A stretch of DNA of 64,000 nt from Auriscalpium vulgare (lineage: Eukaryota > Basidiomycota > Agaricomycetes > Russulales > Auriscalpiaceae): contig JAHBBC010000003.1 in the NCBI GenBank assembly GCA_019915015.1, forward strand, positions 1,674,001 through 1,738,000. Reading direction: 5' to 3'. Below are positions 9,960 to 20,471 of this stretch, piece by piece. The position numbers were made by a program, and so were the translations under genes. Under the pieces are notes generated by a model. That model saw nothing but the letters and a program-made list of their open reading frames with translations. It searched no databases and was not told the origin of the DNA. Each line of letters opens with the position of its first letter. The first letter of the stretch is position 1.

Positions 9960-12403
9960 TCCGTCAACATCTATTCCATGAACGTAAAAAATGTCGGGCT
10001 CAAACCTCGGATGCGGCGGAAGCGAGTACTGTGGACTCGGTGTTGGTCGTTCCCTGTCACCTGGACCTTGAAACCATTCTTTTTAGCCGTGGACTTCAAA
10101 ATCTGCGATATTTAATATCCAGGTACATCCTATCGGCGACCGCGGCAGTCCTGAATTGGGAACAGACGCAGAGGCACATCGCTGTCGAAGTGGCGTCAGA
10201 GAGCGAGGTCGCATAGGGTCGCATGCAGCATAAATCACAGAAGCAACCCAGACAGTGCTAGCGCAGATAGACATAATGCAAAAGAAGACGCCGCTGAGCG
10301 CCGAGGCCGCACTCACCGCTCCTCACCGCCACCAATGTTCTCCCTGACCGGGCTTATGACGTGAACCTCTAGAGCGGGCTCGGCGGTCTTCGTGCGCGAG
10401 GAAGTGCGCGGAGCGCTGAAGCGGGTTCAGCGGTCTTCGTGCGTAGACTTGGGTCGGGGAAGAGGTGAGGCTCGCCAAGGGGTAGCGCACTAGTGCCCTG
10501 CCGTCCACATGTTTACAACCAGGACGTAGCTAGAGCGAGTCACGAGAGTCGTAAGTTCGCGAGCGCACGTGCTGGCGAGATGAGTGTAAGAACAAGGAGA
10601 AAATGGGGACAGGCCTGGCAAGGTGAAAGACTGGGGTCGTCTCCCACCCTGGGCTGGCGATTCGGAGTCTGCACGACTGGCCAACCGTGCACACTGCACC
10701 TGATTAAACAGATAAATACGACTAACAGTGCTTACCAACTTAGGCCTGACTTCGAGCTGCGCGGAGTCCTGGACACCACACTGGAGTGGGCTCAGCGGTC
10801 TTCGTGTGCGCAGGCTTCGGAGGATGGCAAGTAGTACGAGCGCCCACGGGCGACACAACAAAATTGGCGAGCGCGTACATCATCACTGACACTAGCTGTA
10901 GATGGGTAGTTCATGCAATTCCACGGGCGGATCGGTTTTGTGGCATTGATGCGACTGTCTCAGTGCCAGAGACTCGAGAGTCTGAGAGGGATCGGAAGCC
11001 ACGCGACGCAAAAAGTCAGGCCGGCGTTGTTCTCGGCTTCGCGGCACGCCGATCCCGCCCCTGATTTAGATGCCAGCCTCCATCATCTCGCTACCGCTCA
11101 GCGCTCAACGTTCAACCCCGGGTATGAAGGCATTCATCGGACAATATCTAATTCTCGTGTGACAACGTTGCCTGAACGGGATGTTGCAGGATCCCGCAGG
11201 ATCCTGGCATACCTGTGTATTCTTCATAGATGCATGCCCGTCGGGATCCCGCGGGATCCCGACCACTGTCCCGACACTGTCCCGCTCCAAATTTTCATCT
11301 TTCAATCATTGTCGCTGCACTCTCCCGACTCACTCCTGCCCCTTACTGACCAGGAACTGCGCCATGTGCTCCCTGTTTTGACTCTCTCAAAACCTGGTAA
11401 GAGGCACGGATTTTTGTGAGCGGGTCCAGGGCATCCAGAGGATGCCAGTTGGTCGTCATGGCCAAATATTGAGCACTGAAGCAGCAGGCAAGAGAGTCTC
11501 TCAGGCTGAGGACGGGGGGCGGGGGCGGGGTCGGGGGCAGACTGCGGCTCCGGATAGCGTGCAGTGATGCCCGCTCGGGATCTGGCTCGGGAGTCGGCTC
11601 GGGAAGGTCGGGATTGTGGGCCCCAGCTCGCTGTCGTCGCACTCACAACGTTCAGTGGTTCAGTTATCCCGCTCGGGATCCCGCGGGATCCCGACCATCC
11701 GTTGCATCAGCTGCGCACTACATAGGATGCTGGCCATTTAATTCTGTTGAGTGCTCTCCTGCACAATGCTGAGTGACTCCCTCGGGATCCCTGAGGATCC
11801 TGCAGGATGCTGAGGGATCCCGAGAGATCCTGCAGAATGTGCCTGTATCCCGTGGGATTCCGCGGGAACTTGCAGGATCCTGAGGGATCCTGCGGGATTA
11901 TGTGTTACAAGGGCAACACGAGATAATATTGTCCGGTATCGCTCGTGAAACCCGGGCCTCTGCCAATTAGCGTATGGACTATACTCATCTTATTGACAAA
12001 TGATAGTCGAACTGTCAGACGCTCCACATGCATGATACTCGACTTGAACATTTTACCAGTACCTTCCTGCTTTGTTCCTGCCTCCGAGTCATTGGCCTGC
12101 CGGCGGTAAAAATCTGGGGTCAGTCGACCGTACCGAACGACGAACCTGACGTTCGAGTCTACTGTTCTGCATATGATGCACATCGCGGTGCCGAAGGCGC
12201 AGGCCATTGCGGATTTCAAGGTCGGACCGTGGTGTTTCTTTTAGATGCTAACGATTGTGATTATACACAGGCGAACTTCAGTTGAAGACTTGTCGTCAAC
12301 GTCTTCTCCGACGCACGCTCGGCGCTGATCCCGCGCTGCGCATCCGCTACCCACCCGCCCGCAGAACGCGCCGGCACATCTAGCACGCAAGACGGCGTAC
12401 ACT
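9960..12403. repeat. Repeat-rich spacer with GGGATCC palindromes, copy 1
   Basis: There is no gene I can support. From about 11190 to 11900 the sequence is crowded with GGATCC/GGGATCCC units. It includes a perfect 22-bp palindrome (starting TCGGGATCCC) at 11241-11262 and again at 11673-11694. Upstream, a GCGGTCTTCGTG motif occurs at 10383, 10430 and 10795 (also at 1192 upstream of oxidase A). From about 12000 to 12290 the sequence resembles the spacer upstream of oxidase E (29150-29480), so it belongs to the ancestral repeated unit. Duplicate at 24012-26455. Confidence 0.6.
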
Positions 12404-13342
12404 GTGACGTTGCATGCATACGCACGCGCAGCGGTGCGCGACGCGCTGCATGTCGTGCGAGTGGCGCAAGGTGCGATGGGAAAATCCCATAGGAACCTGC
12501 GCAACCTCGAGCGGCAGGCAACGGGGTACACGCAACTGGGCAAGTCGACCGTCGACCTGCTCAAGATCTTCACCGCGGAGACGAAGGCGCCGTTCATGAT
12601 GCCCGAGATCGTCGACCGCCTCGCGGCGATGCTCGACTACAACCTCGACGCGCTCGTCGGCCCGAAGTGCCAGGACCTGCGCGTGAAGAACAAGGAGAAG
12701 TACCACTTCAACCCGCGCCAGCTGCTCTCGGACATCGTGCAGGTGTACCTCAATCTAAGCGACCAGGGCGACTTTGCGCGCGCGGTGGCGGCCGACGGGC
12801 GCTCGTACAGGAAGGAGCTGTTCGAGAAGGCGGCGTCTATCGTGGCGAAGAACGGGCTGAAGAGCCCGAATGAGATCGAGCAGCTGCGGCTGTTTGTGGT
12901 GAAGGTGGAGGAGACGAAGGCGACGCTGGAGGCGGAGGAGGAGCTCGGCGAGGTGCCAGATGAGTTCCTCGGTGAGTCCCACTTCGGTCGTTCGCGTCTG
13001 TTGAGGATGCTGATGCTAGCTGGATGCAGACCCGCTGATGTTCACGGTGATGCGCGACCCAGTCATCCTGCCGACGTCGCGCGCGATTCTCGATCGGTCA
13101 ACCATCAAGTCACACTTGCTCTCCGACTCGAAGGACCCGTTCAACCGCGCGCCGCTCGCCATCGAGGACGTCATCCCCAGTGTGTCTCCCAGAGCCTTCT
13201 CGCACTCGCATTTCGTCGCTGACACGTGTGGACAGATCCGGAGCTGAAGGAACGCATCCAGGCATTCCTTGCGGAGCGGCGGAACAAGAACACGGCGTTC
13301 GACAAGCCCGAGGAGGATGTAGTGAAGATGGACGTCGACTAG
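12404..13342 (+). pseudogene. ufd2: 5'-truncated UFD2 (U-box E4 ubiquitin ligase) fused to spacer at the duplication junction
   Basis: UFD2 extends ubiquitin chains on substrates of the Cdc48 pathway. Only the C-terminal ~230 residues of a protein normally around 1,000 aa are here: the end of the core (MLDYNLDALVGPKCQDLRVK) and a full U-box ([20 protein letters not shown] through NPELKERI). Introns are 12972-13029 and 13180-13235; the stop is at 13340-13342. UFD2 sequence begins exactly at the junction 12491/12492. An open frame from the ATG at 12404 crosses the junction without a stop and adds about 29 unrelated residues. The fragment is truncated by the duplication, not by decay, and a full copy may lie to the left of the window. 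Confidence 0.85.
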
Positions 13343-13451
13343 AAATCGAAGCGCAGTGCAGTGTGCAGTGTATAATCTGAGTGTTGTAGCATATTTTATT
13401 CATCGGGGACAGTTGTACTACCTGCTACAGATATTTCCAAGGGCTGAATTG

Positions 13452-14307
13452 TTAAGAGAGACCTGCGAGCGACGTCAGTACATCAGTGGTGAGGCAAAGT
13501 GTGCGGTGGGACTTTGTACGACGTACCGATGATACCGCACGCTGCGCGTGCGCCGGCGTTGCCAGTCTTGAGAGACTCCGCATCGCCCCCTTGGCCAAGG
13601 TCGTCGGTTCCCTGCACACATACTCAGCTCTGCCCTATCTTCGAATACAAACTTTACTCACTGCATGCACCACGACGGAACGCCTATGATATACGCATCA
13701 GCTAACGAGCTTTATTTTATGGAGGCAAGCCATATTCACCCAATGATGCTGAGGGGGCCATTCAACGAAATGAGCTTGTCCTCAAGCGTGAACTTCGCAG
13801 AGCCGGAGTTGTCGGTTTTGACGTTTCCCAGGTCGCCGACGTGCCTCTCAGAATCGGTCGGGGCGCCGTGGTTCTTGCTGTATGGGTTGAAGTGAGGGCC
13901 AGCGGACAGGCATCCGTTCGACGCGTCTCCGAGTTGACTAGCATCCCGCGCTCAGCCTCCATTTCCGTGCGCACAACAGCAGACTCACTGGATATGGAAG
14001 CCGTGCTCGGAGGAGAGGCCCAGGCCGCGTATGTCGCCGGTTACAGTGACCAAGCCGGACTTGGAAGACTGCGCGAACGTCACGGTGCCAGCCACGCCCG
14101 ACTCGCCCGACAGCACAGCGACGGCCTGCGGCGACAGTCAGACCGTGGGCACGCCATCAAGCGAAGGCTACGGACCTTGTGCACGGTCTCTACACTTGAC
14201 GCGCCGGTAAATGTCCAGAGGAGGAAGACAGCTGCAGCGGTGGCGGCGGCAACGCCATACAGGACTGAGCGGGAACTTTGCTTGGGCGTATTGCGGTACG
14301 AGTCCAT
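13452..14307 (-). CDS. sod1: Cu/Zn superoxide dismutase with N-terminal membrane segment
   Basis: Converts superoxide to hydrogen peroxide and oxygen. Six exons (14307-14176, 14125-13989, 13937-13740, 13683-13662, 13611-13527, 13462-13452) join in frame to 194 aa. All metal ligands are visible: GFHIH and GPHF, then the [17 protein letters not shown] zinc loop, and VVVHAGTDDLG. The active-site arginine lies in the C-terminal [10 protein letters not shown] stretch. Before the enzyme domain there is a ~44-residue extension with a hydrophobic run ([17 protein letters not shown]) after a basic start, which cytosolic SOD1 lacks. It should act as a signal anchor or signal peptide, so the enzyme probably faces the cell exterior or secretory lumen. 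It is convergent with the UFD2 fragment. A role in handling peroxide made by the neighbouring oxidases is speculative. Confidence 0.9.
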
Positions 14308-14913
14308 TTCGTGCGGTTATGTGGACGTTGGCGGAGGTGGAGGAAAGAGCTGCGCTCGCACGGGCAGAGGCCCCGCCATGGCGTTTGCGCTGGTGGGAAT
14401 GATGTGAGCCATATTTGCTGAAGCCTGAGTTTGTCATTGGCCGCCACCCGGGGCGGGCCCTCGCCTGCCCTCGCCTGAACCGTGACGGTCGCCCACGCTC
14501 AATCTACGGCTTGCTCAAAGACCATAAGGCTCACCGGCACTCACCGCTCGGCGACATAGTCGCAAGTTTGAATCTCCACTGGCAACAGCTAAGGGGCATG
14601 AGATCAGCAAGGCGATGATAACTTCGACACCGCTTGGACCCATAGGCTCGGAGTCGCTCACTTCGACACCCACGCCCTGTATTCCTGGAGAACCTTCTCA
14701 AGGGGCACATGCACCGTCACATAGCGCTGGAAGCCTATCGTGTACCCATCCTAGGACACAGCCTGCGCCTCATGATAAGCTATATGACTTGGCAAGACAC
14801 TCCCGGCGCCCCTCAGACCTTGTCCTCTTGTCCACCTCTGGGGCGCCGCCAGCCTCGCGATGCCATGGCCTCGCATGAGGATGCGGACGCGGGGGCGAAT
14901 CAAACACTCTTTG

Positions 14914-15586
14914 ATGGAATCGTCTTCTGACGCTGCCATGTTCGCCCTCGAAGCCCTGAGCGAGTCGGCGGATGTGTTTCCGCCGCTGAAGAGCGTCGTC
15001 GGAGGCCTCATCTTTATCCTCAAACACTCCGAAGTACGTTTTTCTGCCTGCGCTGAGTCTCTCTCGTCTGAAACGCCTCTAGGCGATGAATTCAAACAAG
15101 GGCGAGGCACGCCGCATTGCAGAGCGCATCGATCATATCAGCGCGCTCCTCGAATACGCCGTTCCCGATGCCTCGGATGTCTCTCCCCCCGTTATGCTTG
15201 CCATACAAGCATTTGATCGGTATGGATCTGCGAGATCACACCCATCGGTGAGACTGACACGAATGAGCCCAGGTCTCTCCAGAGCATAAACAAACAGCTC
15301 TCCGACATCCGTACAACTGGCCGAGTCCTCCGTGTGCTTCGTGCTCGCAAGAACGAGACACGCCTTCGGGAATTCCACCGCCAGCTTGACGAGGCTATCG
15401 CCGCTTTCCAGGTGCGTGAACTTTATACCTGGCTTCAGTATGTAATTGTCTAACTTTCCATTCCAGATGGCTGTGTGTATAGACCTGGAGAAGCGATCGA
15501 TTCAAACAAATATCAAGTTGGATGCTGTCCACGGCGAAATAAAAGCCCAGTTTAGCACTTTCCGAAAAGACGCACTCGTAACACTG
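14914..15586 (+). CDS. MLKL-like four-helix N-terminal domain protein, probably truncated
   Basis: Exons 14914-15033, 15083-15219, 15273-15411 and 15467-15586 give a helical region beginning MESSSDAAMFALEALSESAD. It continues through VFPPLKSVVGGLIFILKHSE, EARRIAERIDHISALLEYAV and LREFHRQLDEAIAAFQ. This pattern is typical of the N-terminal helical bundle that basidiomycete NLR-like and kinase-like proteins share with the MLKL cell-death domain. Such domains normally precede a nucleotide-binding or kinase domain, and none is seen here. The frame could splice on to a stop at 15728-15730 or nearby, just before the hairpin at 15952. An in-frame ATG at 14860 is an alternative start. The function as a cell-death effector is inferred from the family. 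Confidence 0.6.
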
Positions 15587-15951
15587 GTCAGCCTATTTGG
15601 CCCGTATTCATACTCGTCGCTGAGGTCTGCTTTTCATCTGCAGAGTGTTTTTTTTACATGCCCGTTCGGGGTAGCAGGAGAGCTTCGGCCGGACTCGTGC
15701 AGTGACGATCCCGCTGTCATCCCTGTGTGAAATGGCAAGAAACTTCTGCCTGCAACGGACGGGCGCCCCCGCCCGCATTCAGATCATCAATCTGTCTGTG
15801 GGTTGTGCAGGGCCATGTTATACAGAAACGTGTGTATGTGCCGGACCTGCCGTCAGCCGTCTCGTGATGGTTGCATGGGTGCCCCAGAGCGGGACGGGCA
15901 TCACACAACCTCTTGTAGAGACGACAACGACAGATCCGACATGTACTCACG

Positions 15952-16051
15952 TCCACTCGCACTCCTGCAATCCGTTCCCCACACCCTCGACCGATCGCTT
16001 ACCATCGATCGGTAGAGGGTGTGGGGAACGGATTGCAGGAGTGCGAGTGGA
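15952..16051. repeat. 100-nt near-perfect inverted repeat (46-bp arms, 8-nt loop)
   Basis: The left arm 15952-15997 and right arm 16006-16051 are reverse complements with a single mismatch; the loop is CTTACCAT. The flanking sequence is not symmetrical. It lies between the end of the MLKL-like gene and the 3' end of oxidase C. It could be a fold-back left by a replication or repair slip, or a hairpin RNA source. It occurs once in the window because its copy-1 counterpart is off the left edge. Confidence 0.95.
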
Positions 16052-16221
16052 TCATAGGGGTCGGAAACCTCAAGTACTTACTGTGCAAGCTACTTATTTA
16101 TCATTTAATATTATACTATCTTGCCCTCATCAACATGACTGTCATATATTGCGTACTCAAAACACCGGTTTGAAAGGAATTTCCGTTGAAACCGCTGACG
16201 AGCATCAAAGATATTCGCTTG

Positions 16222-18268
16222 TCAGAACTTGAATCCTCCTGCCAACCCCATGACATTATGCGGATCTACGCGCGCATGTATTGCACTCAGCCTCGCCACA
16301 TTCCCGCCATACATCTCCTGCAGCGGCGTGTCTTCAATCGCGTAGTTCGGGTACTTCCACGCGTCCGCGATGTCCTGCCCCTCTGCCCTGGCCGCAGCGC
16401 TTATCGTGGCCACACTCCTGTGGAACGCATCGAGCATTGTGCTGTCGCTGGACTGGTTTGCCCACGAGAAGAGCAGGCCGCCGGGTTGGACGGGGAGAGC
16501 ACGGGAAGGCGGCCATGCGGAGTTGTCGCCGTGCGAGAGGTACGTCGGGTCCGCTGTCTCTATTTGCCAGAGGAGCGAAGGTGGGGGGTTCTCGAGGGTA
16601 GCGAGGCGGGCAGTCCAGTACTTGAACGAAGGGATGTGCATTGAGCACGAAGGAGAAGCTCCCTTGGAAGAAGGCGGCGTACCTGTGACTCGTTGTAGAC
16701 AACCTGTAGCAGCGAATCAGTCCACTGAATAACAGGTAAGCTGCTGATTCTCAAGCTGTGGGATTTCATGCATGTCAGATCAAAGTGATTTGCGCCACTG
16801 AGCTCTGGCTGTCTGTCTTACCGAGACCCGTCCGCCAGATACGTGACAGATTTGACAAAGGAGGCAAACGATTGTGTCTGCACCGCATAAACTTCATTAG
16901 GAATAGCAAGGAAATCGTCGAAGATTCCAGCAGGCGGCGACGGTCCATCGTAGAATATAAGCAGGCCAATGACGACCTGCACGAAGGGCGCTCAGCAGTG
17001 CTAAAGCGCAAGCCTGAAGTTCTGTGCTCACGTCACCGGTCGGAGTGTTGCTGAAAGAGGGCAATACCACAGCCTTCTTGTCGGCTGCCGTCGCTGTGAA
17101 CTTTGCCGTTGCAGCATTTAGACGATCGGCATATTGACTTGAGTAGACAACGACGCCTCCCTGCCGCGATATTTCAGAGATCCGATGCAGAGAAAAGGGC
17201 GGGTAGGACGTACCCAAACATCCGTCTGCGGGTAGGCCTTCAGCGTGAATTTGGTCACGATTCCCTGTTGTGAGTGCAGGTGAGTTACGCGTGCCGAAAA
17301 GCCTCAAGAGTGACCTACGAAGTTATTGCCACCGCCCTGAAATTAATTAAGTTGAGCAGGGAAGCAAGATGGTAAGCTGTTAGTAAAGACTCACTCGTAG
17401 AGCGAACCATAAGTCTGCATCCGCCGAGGTGACGGTGGCCGCCGTCCCATTGGGTAGTACCAGGTCGTATGAAACGATGTTGTCGACCGTAAGACCGTAC
17501 TGGTTCGTCTTCCAGGAGTACCCTGTGAATAGTTCAGCAAGATGCATAAGGTTCCGTCGCGAGAGCACCACAGTACCTCCGCCGAGACTAAGGCCCGCTA
17601 CACCAACGCCATGTAAGCGGCCACCTATAACGGTTAACCCTGTGCCGTCCAACGCGTTGTAGACCTCATCCCAGAGGAGGCCGGCACCAATGTCAACGGT
17701 CCCTGCGGCAGCATTGTTCACAACCTGATTGAATCGTGTCATGGCTATTTGAACTCCTTGGGTGGATGAAAAGCCGGGATTGGATGCGTGCCCTCCACCT
17801 TTGACCTGGATCATTGTTTGTCGATCCAGGAGTAAATAGCATATGTATGACAACTCACAGCGAAAGGAGTTTTTGTGGAAGCTATAATTTGCAACTTCGG
17901 TCGTTAACGCGGTAAGCATTGCTATGAGTCAAAAGGAACAACAGAGTCGCTCACAATCTTGCTGACGTCGGTGACGGAACCCGGCTCGACTGAGCACGCA
18001 GAGGCGGCAGAACTGGTCACACCCCAGTGCTCGTTGTCCGCAGCGTAGTGACCGGACGCTGATACATCATTTCGTCGTCAGCAGCTATGCTCGAGAGGGA
18101 ATCGGATAACTTACAATCGCCAGGGTAATAGACAGCGGACACATTCGATACCGCTTGTGCAATAGCCGTGCACGTTGTGAGATAGTCTGAGCTGGCATGT
18201 GAACAATCTGCCAACAGTGCTCCTGTGATGGCGACGAGGCCTGCGCCGAGGGAAGTGATTTTGAGCAT
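16222..18268 (-). CDS. FAD-linked oxidase C (berberine-bridge-like), complete
   Basis: Secreted flavoprotein oxidase; the substrate is unknown. Eleven exons (18268-18115, 18058-17955, 17894-17859, 17805-17577, 17522-17395, 17336-17319, 17264-17214, 17160-17032, 16976-16822, 16755-16683, 16620-16222) join without a frame break to 491 aa, the usual size for the family. Signal peptide at residues 1-20. The FAD_binding_4-type domain runs from DVSKILQIIASTKTPFAV through GGGHASNPGFSS, whose His is the expected flavin-linking residue. The second, cysteinyl attachment site of plant berberine bridge enzyme is not present in GVGVAGLSLGGG. The BBE-type C-terminus ends MGLAGGFKF. Donors are GTAAGT/GTGAGT-like and introns are 53-66 nt. 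It is the best reference copy of the array. Confidence 0.92.
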
Positions 18269-18328
18269 CGGGATGATTTCGAATCGGCGTACATACCAGT
18301 AACCAGATTCTTATACTTCTCTGAGCAT

Positions 18329-18334
18329 GGCGCC
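18329..18334 (-). promoter_or_regulatory. GGCGCC palindrome upstream of oxidase C
   Basis: Same element as at 1043-1048, by duplication. Confidence 0.45.
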
Positions 18335-18704
18335 TACGGATGTCCGTCAGGGCGCGCGTCAGCAATCATTGTATGAACGTAAAAATGCCACTTTAGAATG
18401 TCGGCTGCTGTGGGTCGTTTCATATTGCTCTGCACTGGCAGCCGATTACACATTGGACACCAGGAGCGCCGGGCTCCGCGGTCTTCGTGTGCGCAGGCCT
18501 GCGCAGGCCCTCGCAGGCCTCGGAGGACTGGTACTTAATAGCAGGCGCCGTGATGGGAGACGGGCGCCGATAGTGGACGGGACGAGGTTCGTTTGTGATG
18601 CGGCCAGCCGGCCCGGGCTATCACCGGCTTTCGGCGCCGCGTCTAGTTGTGCACAGTGCCACTGCACATTGACTGCACACCTTCGACCGCGCGCAGGCCG
18701 AGTC

Positions 18705-19316
18705 TATGACCGTCTACGAGGACGAACCCTGCCTCCTCACCGCCGCGCCACTCACCTCCGCGTCCATGGCCAACGATCCTGCTGCAACGATCCCACGCAA
18801 GCTGAGCACCACGGAGACCGCCGCGCACATTCTGCGGATGGGCGGATCAACCTCGAGCTGCAGTACGCAGTGCTAAAGGAACACGCTCGTGCGGCCGCGG
18901 CGCGCGGCGCCGCGCGCTGTCGAAGCTGGGTATTTATCTCTCTCATCTGCGGGCGCGCGAGGCGTTGATTGGTGGCATGTGCAGCGGCGACGGGCTCGCT
19001 CACTGCGGCGATCCTGTTTGCGGGACAGCGGCGGATCTACGAGGGGACGAGGTAGGTGCTTCGAGTGCTGGCTGATCCTCGCTGCCGACACTGACAACGG
19101 TCTTGTGCGCTCCTAGGCAGTCGCAACTGCGGACAGCGCGAAGTAGCGCACACGCGCACTATGCCTCCGAGCCCAACCACTACTTCTCCGCGCCGACGCT
19201 GCACCGCGCGTCGACTGCGCCCGCGCCGCCACCGGGGAACAACCAGCTACCTCGCATGCACCGCGAGCGCGGCGGACACTCGGACGACGGTGTTGATTCC
19301 AGCTATTAGGTGCTGC
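18705..19316 (+). pseudogene. Decayed gene fragment, copy 2
   Basis: Duplicate of the unrecognised relic at 1419-2030, with the same frameshifts. The decay therefore predates the duplication. Confidence 0.3.
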
Positions 19317-19370
19317 AGATGAGCTGCTAACTACCAGTGCGTATCTCTCCCTCTCCGTTTGGCTGTTCAC

Positions 19371-19373
19371 TGA
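19371..19373. other. Empty target site (TGA) of the Pack-type element
   Basis: Copy 2 reads straight from the left flank to the right flank of the element with a single TGA, where copy 1 has TGA on both sides of the 3,231-bp insertion. This fixes both ends of the element to the base and shows that it inserted after the duplication, or was lost exactly from copy 2. Confidence 0.93.
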
Positions 19374-20124
19374 TTGCGCGTTGCAGCAACCAACAGCTGA
19401 GCATCCGTCCTCGCCTGCGCACATGCATTCCATCCTCCTTCTCCGCGCACCTCGCCCTCTTGCCCTCCGCATGCAAGTCCAGGACTTGGACGGCGCGGAG
19501 GCCAGTGCCGGGGCGGGTGGGAGGAGGAAGGCGTGAGGCAAGGACCTAGGAACAGATCAGCGGGAGGTTTTCTGGGTACGGAGCAAGGCTGACGACGCAC
19601 CAGAGCCTGGAAGGCGGCCTGCGTGGAGGCGGGCGGCATGCCGGCACAGAACGCGTCGAGAGAGCCTGCAAGTTTTCACATCGCGAGCGGCGCGCGCTCG
19701 CGCTCGAGCAGAGTAGACAAACGGATATGGGAGGCCTCCTCCTGCCCCTCACGGGTCCGGAATGCAGCCGCAGTCTGCGGGCATCGCGGTGAAGACGCTG
19801 AATGGCGGGAGAACGGTGTGCGAGGGGGAAACGGGGGGCAAGAACCGCTGCGCTCAGACTTGCCGCGTCTTTGGCGTGGCGGTCCTAAGGGGAGAGAGCC
19901 CCGGGGGCCGGGGCCGGCAAGTTTGTTGATCACTCTGATCACATGATCGTGACCCGAACACGGGAGAGCATTGCGTCACCTCCCGTGTAACTTAAGTGCA
20001 TGGACGCGCGCGCACGCACTGCGCGTCGCCCCGCTCTCCGTCGAAGCGATCGCGAACGATGTCAAGGCCAGAGGATCTATCTCCCGCCGGTGACGCTCCT
20101 CTAAAGCTAGTATAAGCTGACAGC

Positions 20125-20469
20125 GTGCCCATCATTCGCCTGCGGGCATCTCATCTAGGACCAGCCGCGGCGCGTCCCGGTGGGTACATCGCAGTCGAGC
20201 TCGGGGGCATGCTGCACACGCTCGGATCGGAGACGCACATCGCGATCCAGCATGAGAGCGCACGTCCGACCCCGCGCTGCAGGATGTGCTCACGCCGTGG
20301 AGGGAGGAGACGGGGCATCAACGTGAACCGCAACAGCAGTGTTGTGACGATCGAGGGCGCGTGCAGGCCGGGGCTCACCGTGCACCTGAACTCCTGGACT
20401 CGGGCAAGACACTCGAAGTGGACACGCGCATCTATGCGATCGAGCGCTAGACGTCACAGTGCGTCCTAG
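20125..20469 (+). pseudogene. Glutathione reductase relic, copy 2
   Basis: Duplicate of 6073-6417 with the same frameshifts and the same surviving GGYIAVELGGMLHTLGSETH segment. Confidence 0.66.
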
Positions 20470-20471
20470 TG

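Larger units (their letters stand above)
1..12491. repeat. Tandem segmental duplication, copy 1 (right-hand part)
   Basis: Positions 1-2087 match 17287-19373 (offset 17,286), and 5319-12491 match 19371-26543 (offset 14,052). I saw no mismatch in the stretches compared, and every reading frame translates the same. The two offsets differ by 3,234 bp, which is exactly the 3,231-bp transposon at 2088-5318 plus its 3-bp target duplication. The match ends at 12491, where copy 1 runs into UFD2 sequence and copy 2 runs into the next oxidase gene. The left end lies outside the window. An assembly of two haplotypes in tandem is a possible alternative. Confidence 0.93.

Noticed and set aside
11241..11694. 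LTR pair of a retrotransposon around the two 22-bp palindromes
   Set aside because: Similarity is limited to about 25 bp around each palindrome; no primer-binding site or polypurine tract.
11190..11900. CRISPR-like array
   Set aside because: Units are short, irregular palindromes without constant spacers, and the sequence is eukaryotic.
12384..12491. Zn2Cys6 transcription factor N-terminus before the unit boundary (frame with RCMSCEWRKVRWENP)
   Set aside because: The cysteine pattern is incomplete (Trp in place of the third Cys), and the homologous unit at 29792 lacks another Cys; too weak to annotate.
12404..13342. UFD2 as an intact gene
   Set aside because: Only the C-terminal quarter is present, and its 5' limit coincides with the duplication breakpoint.
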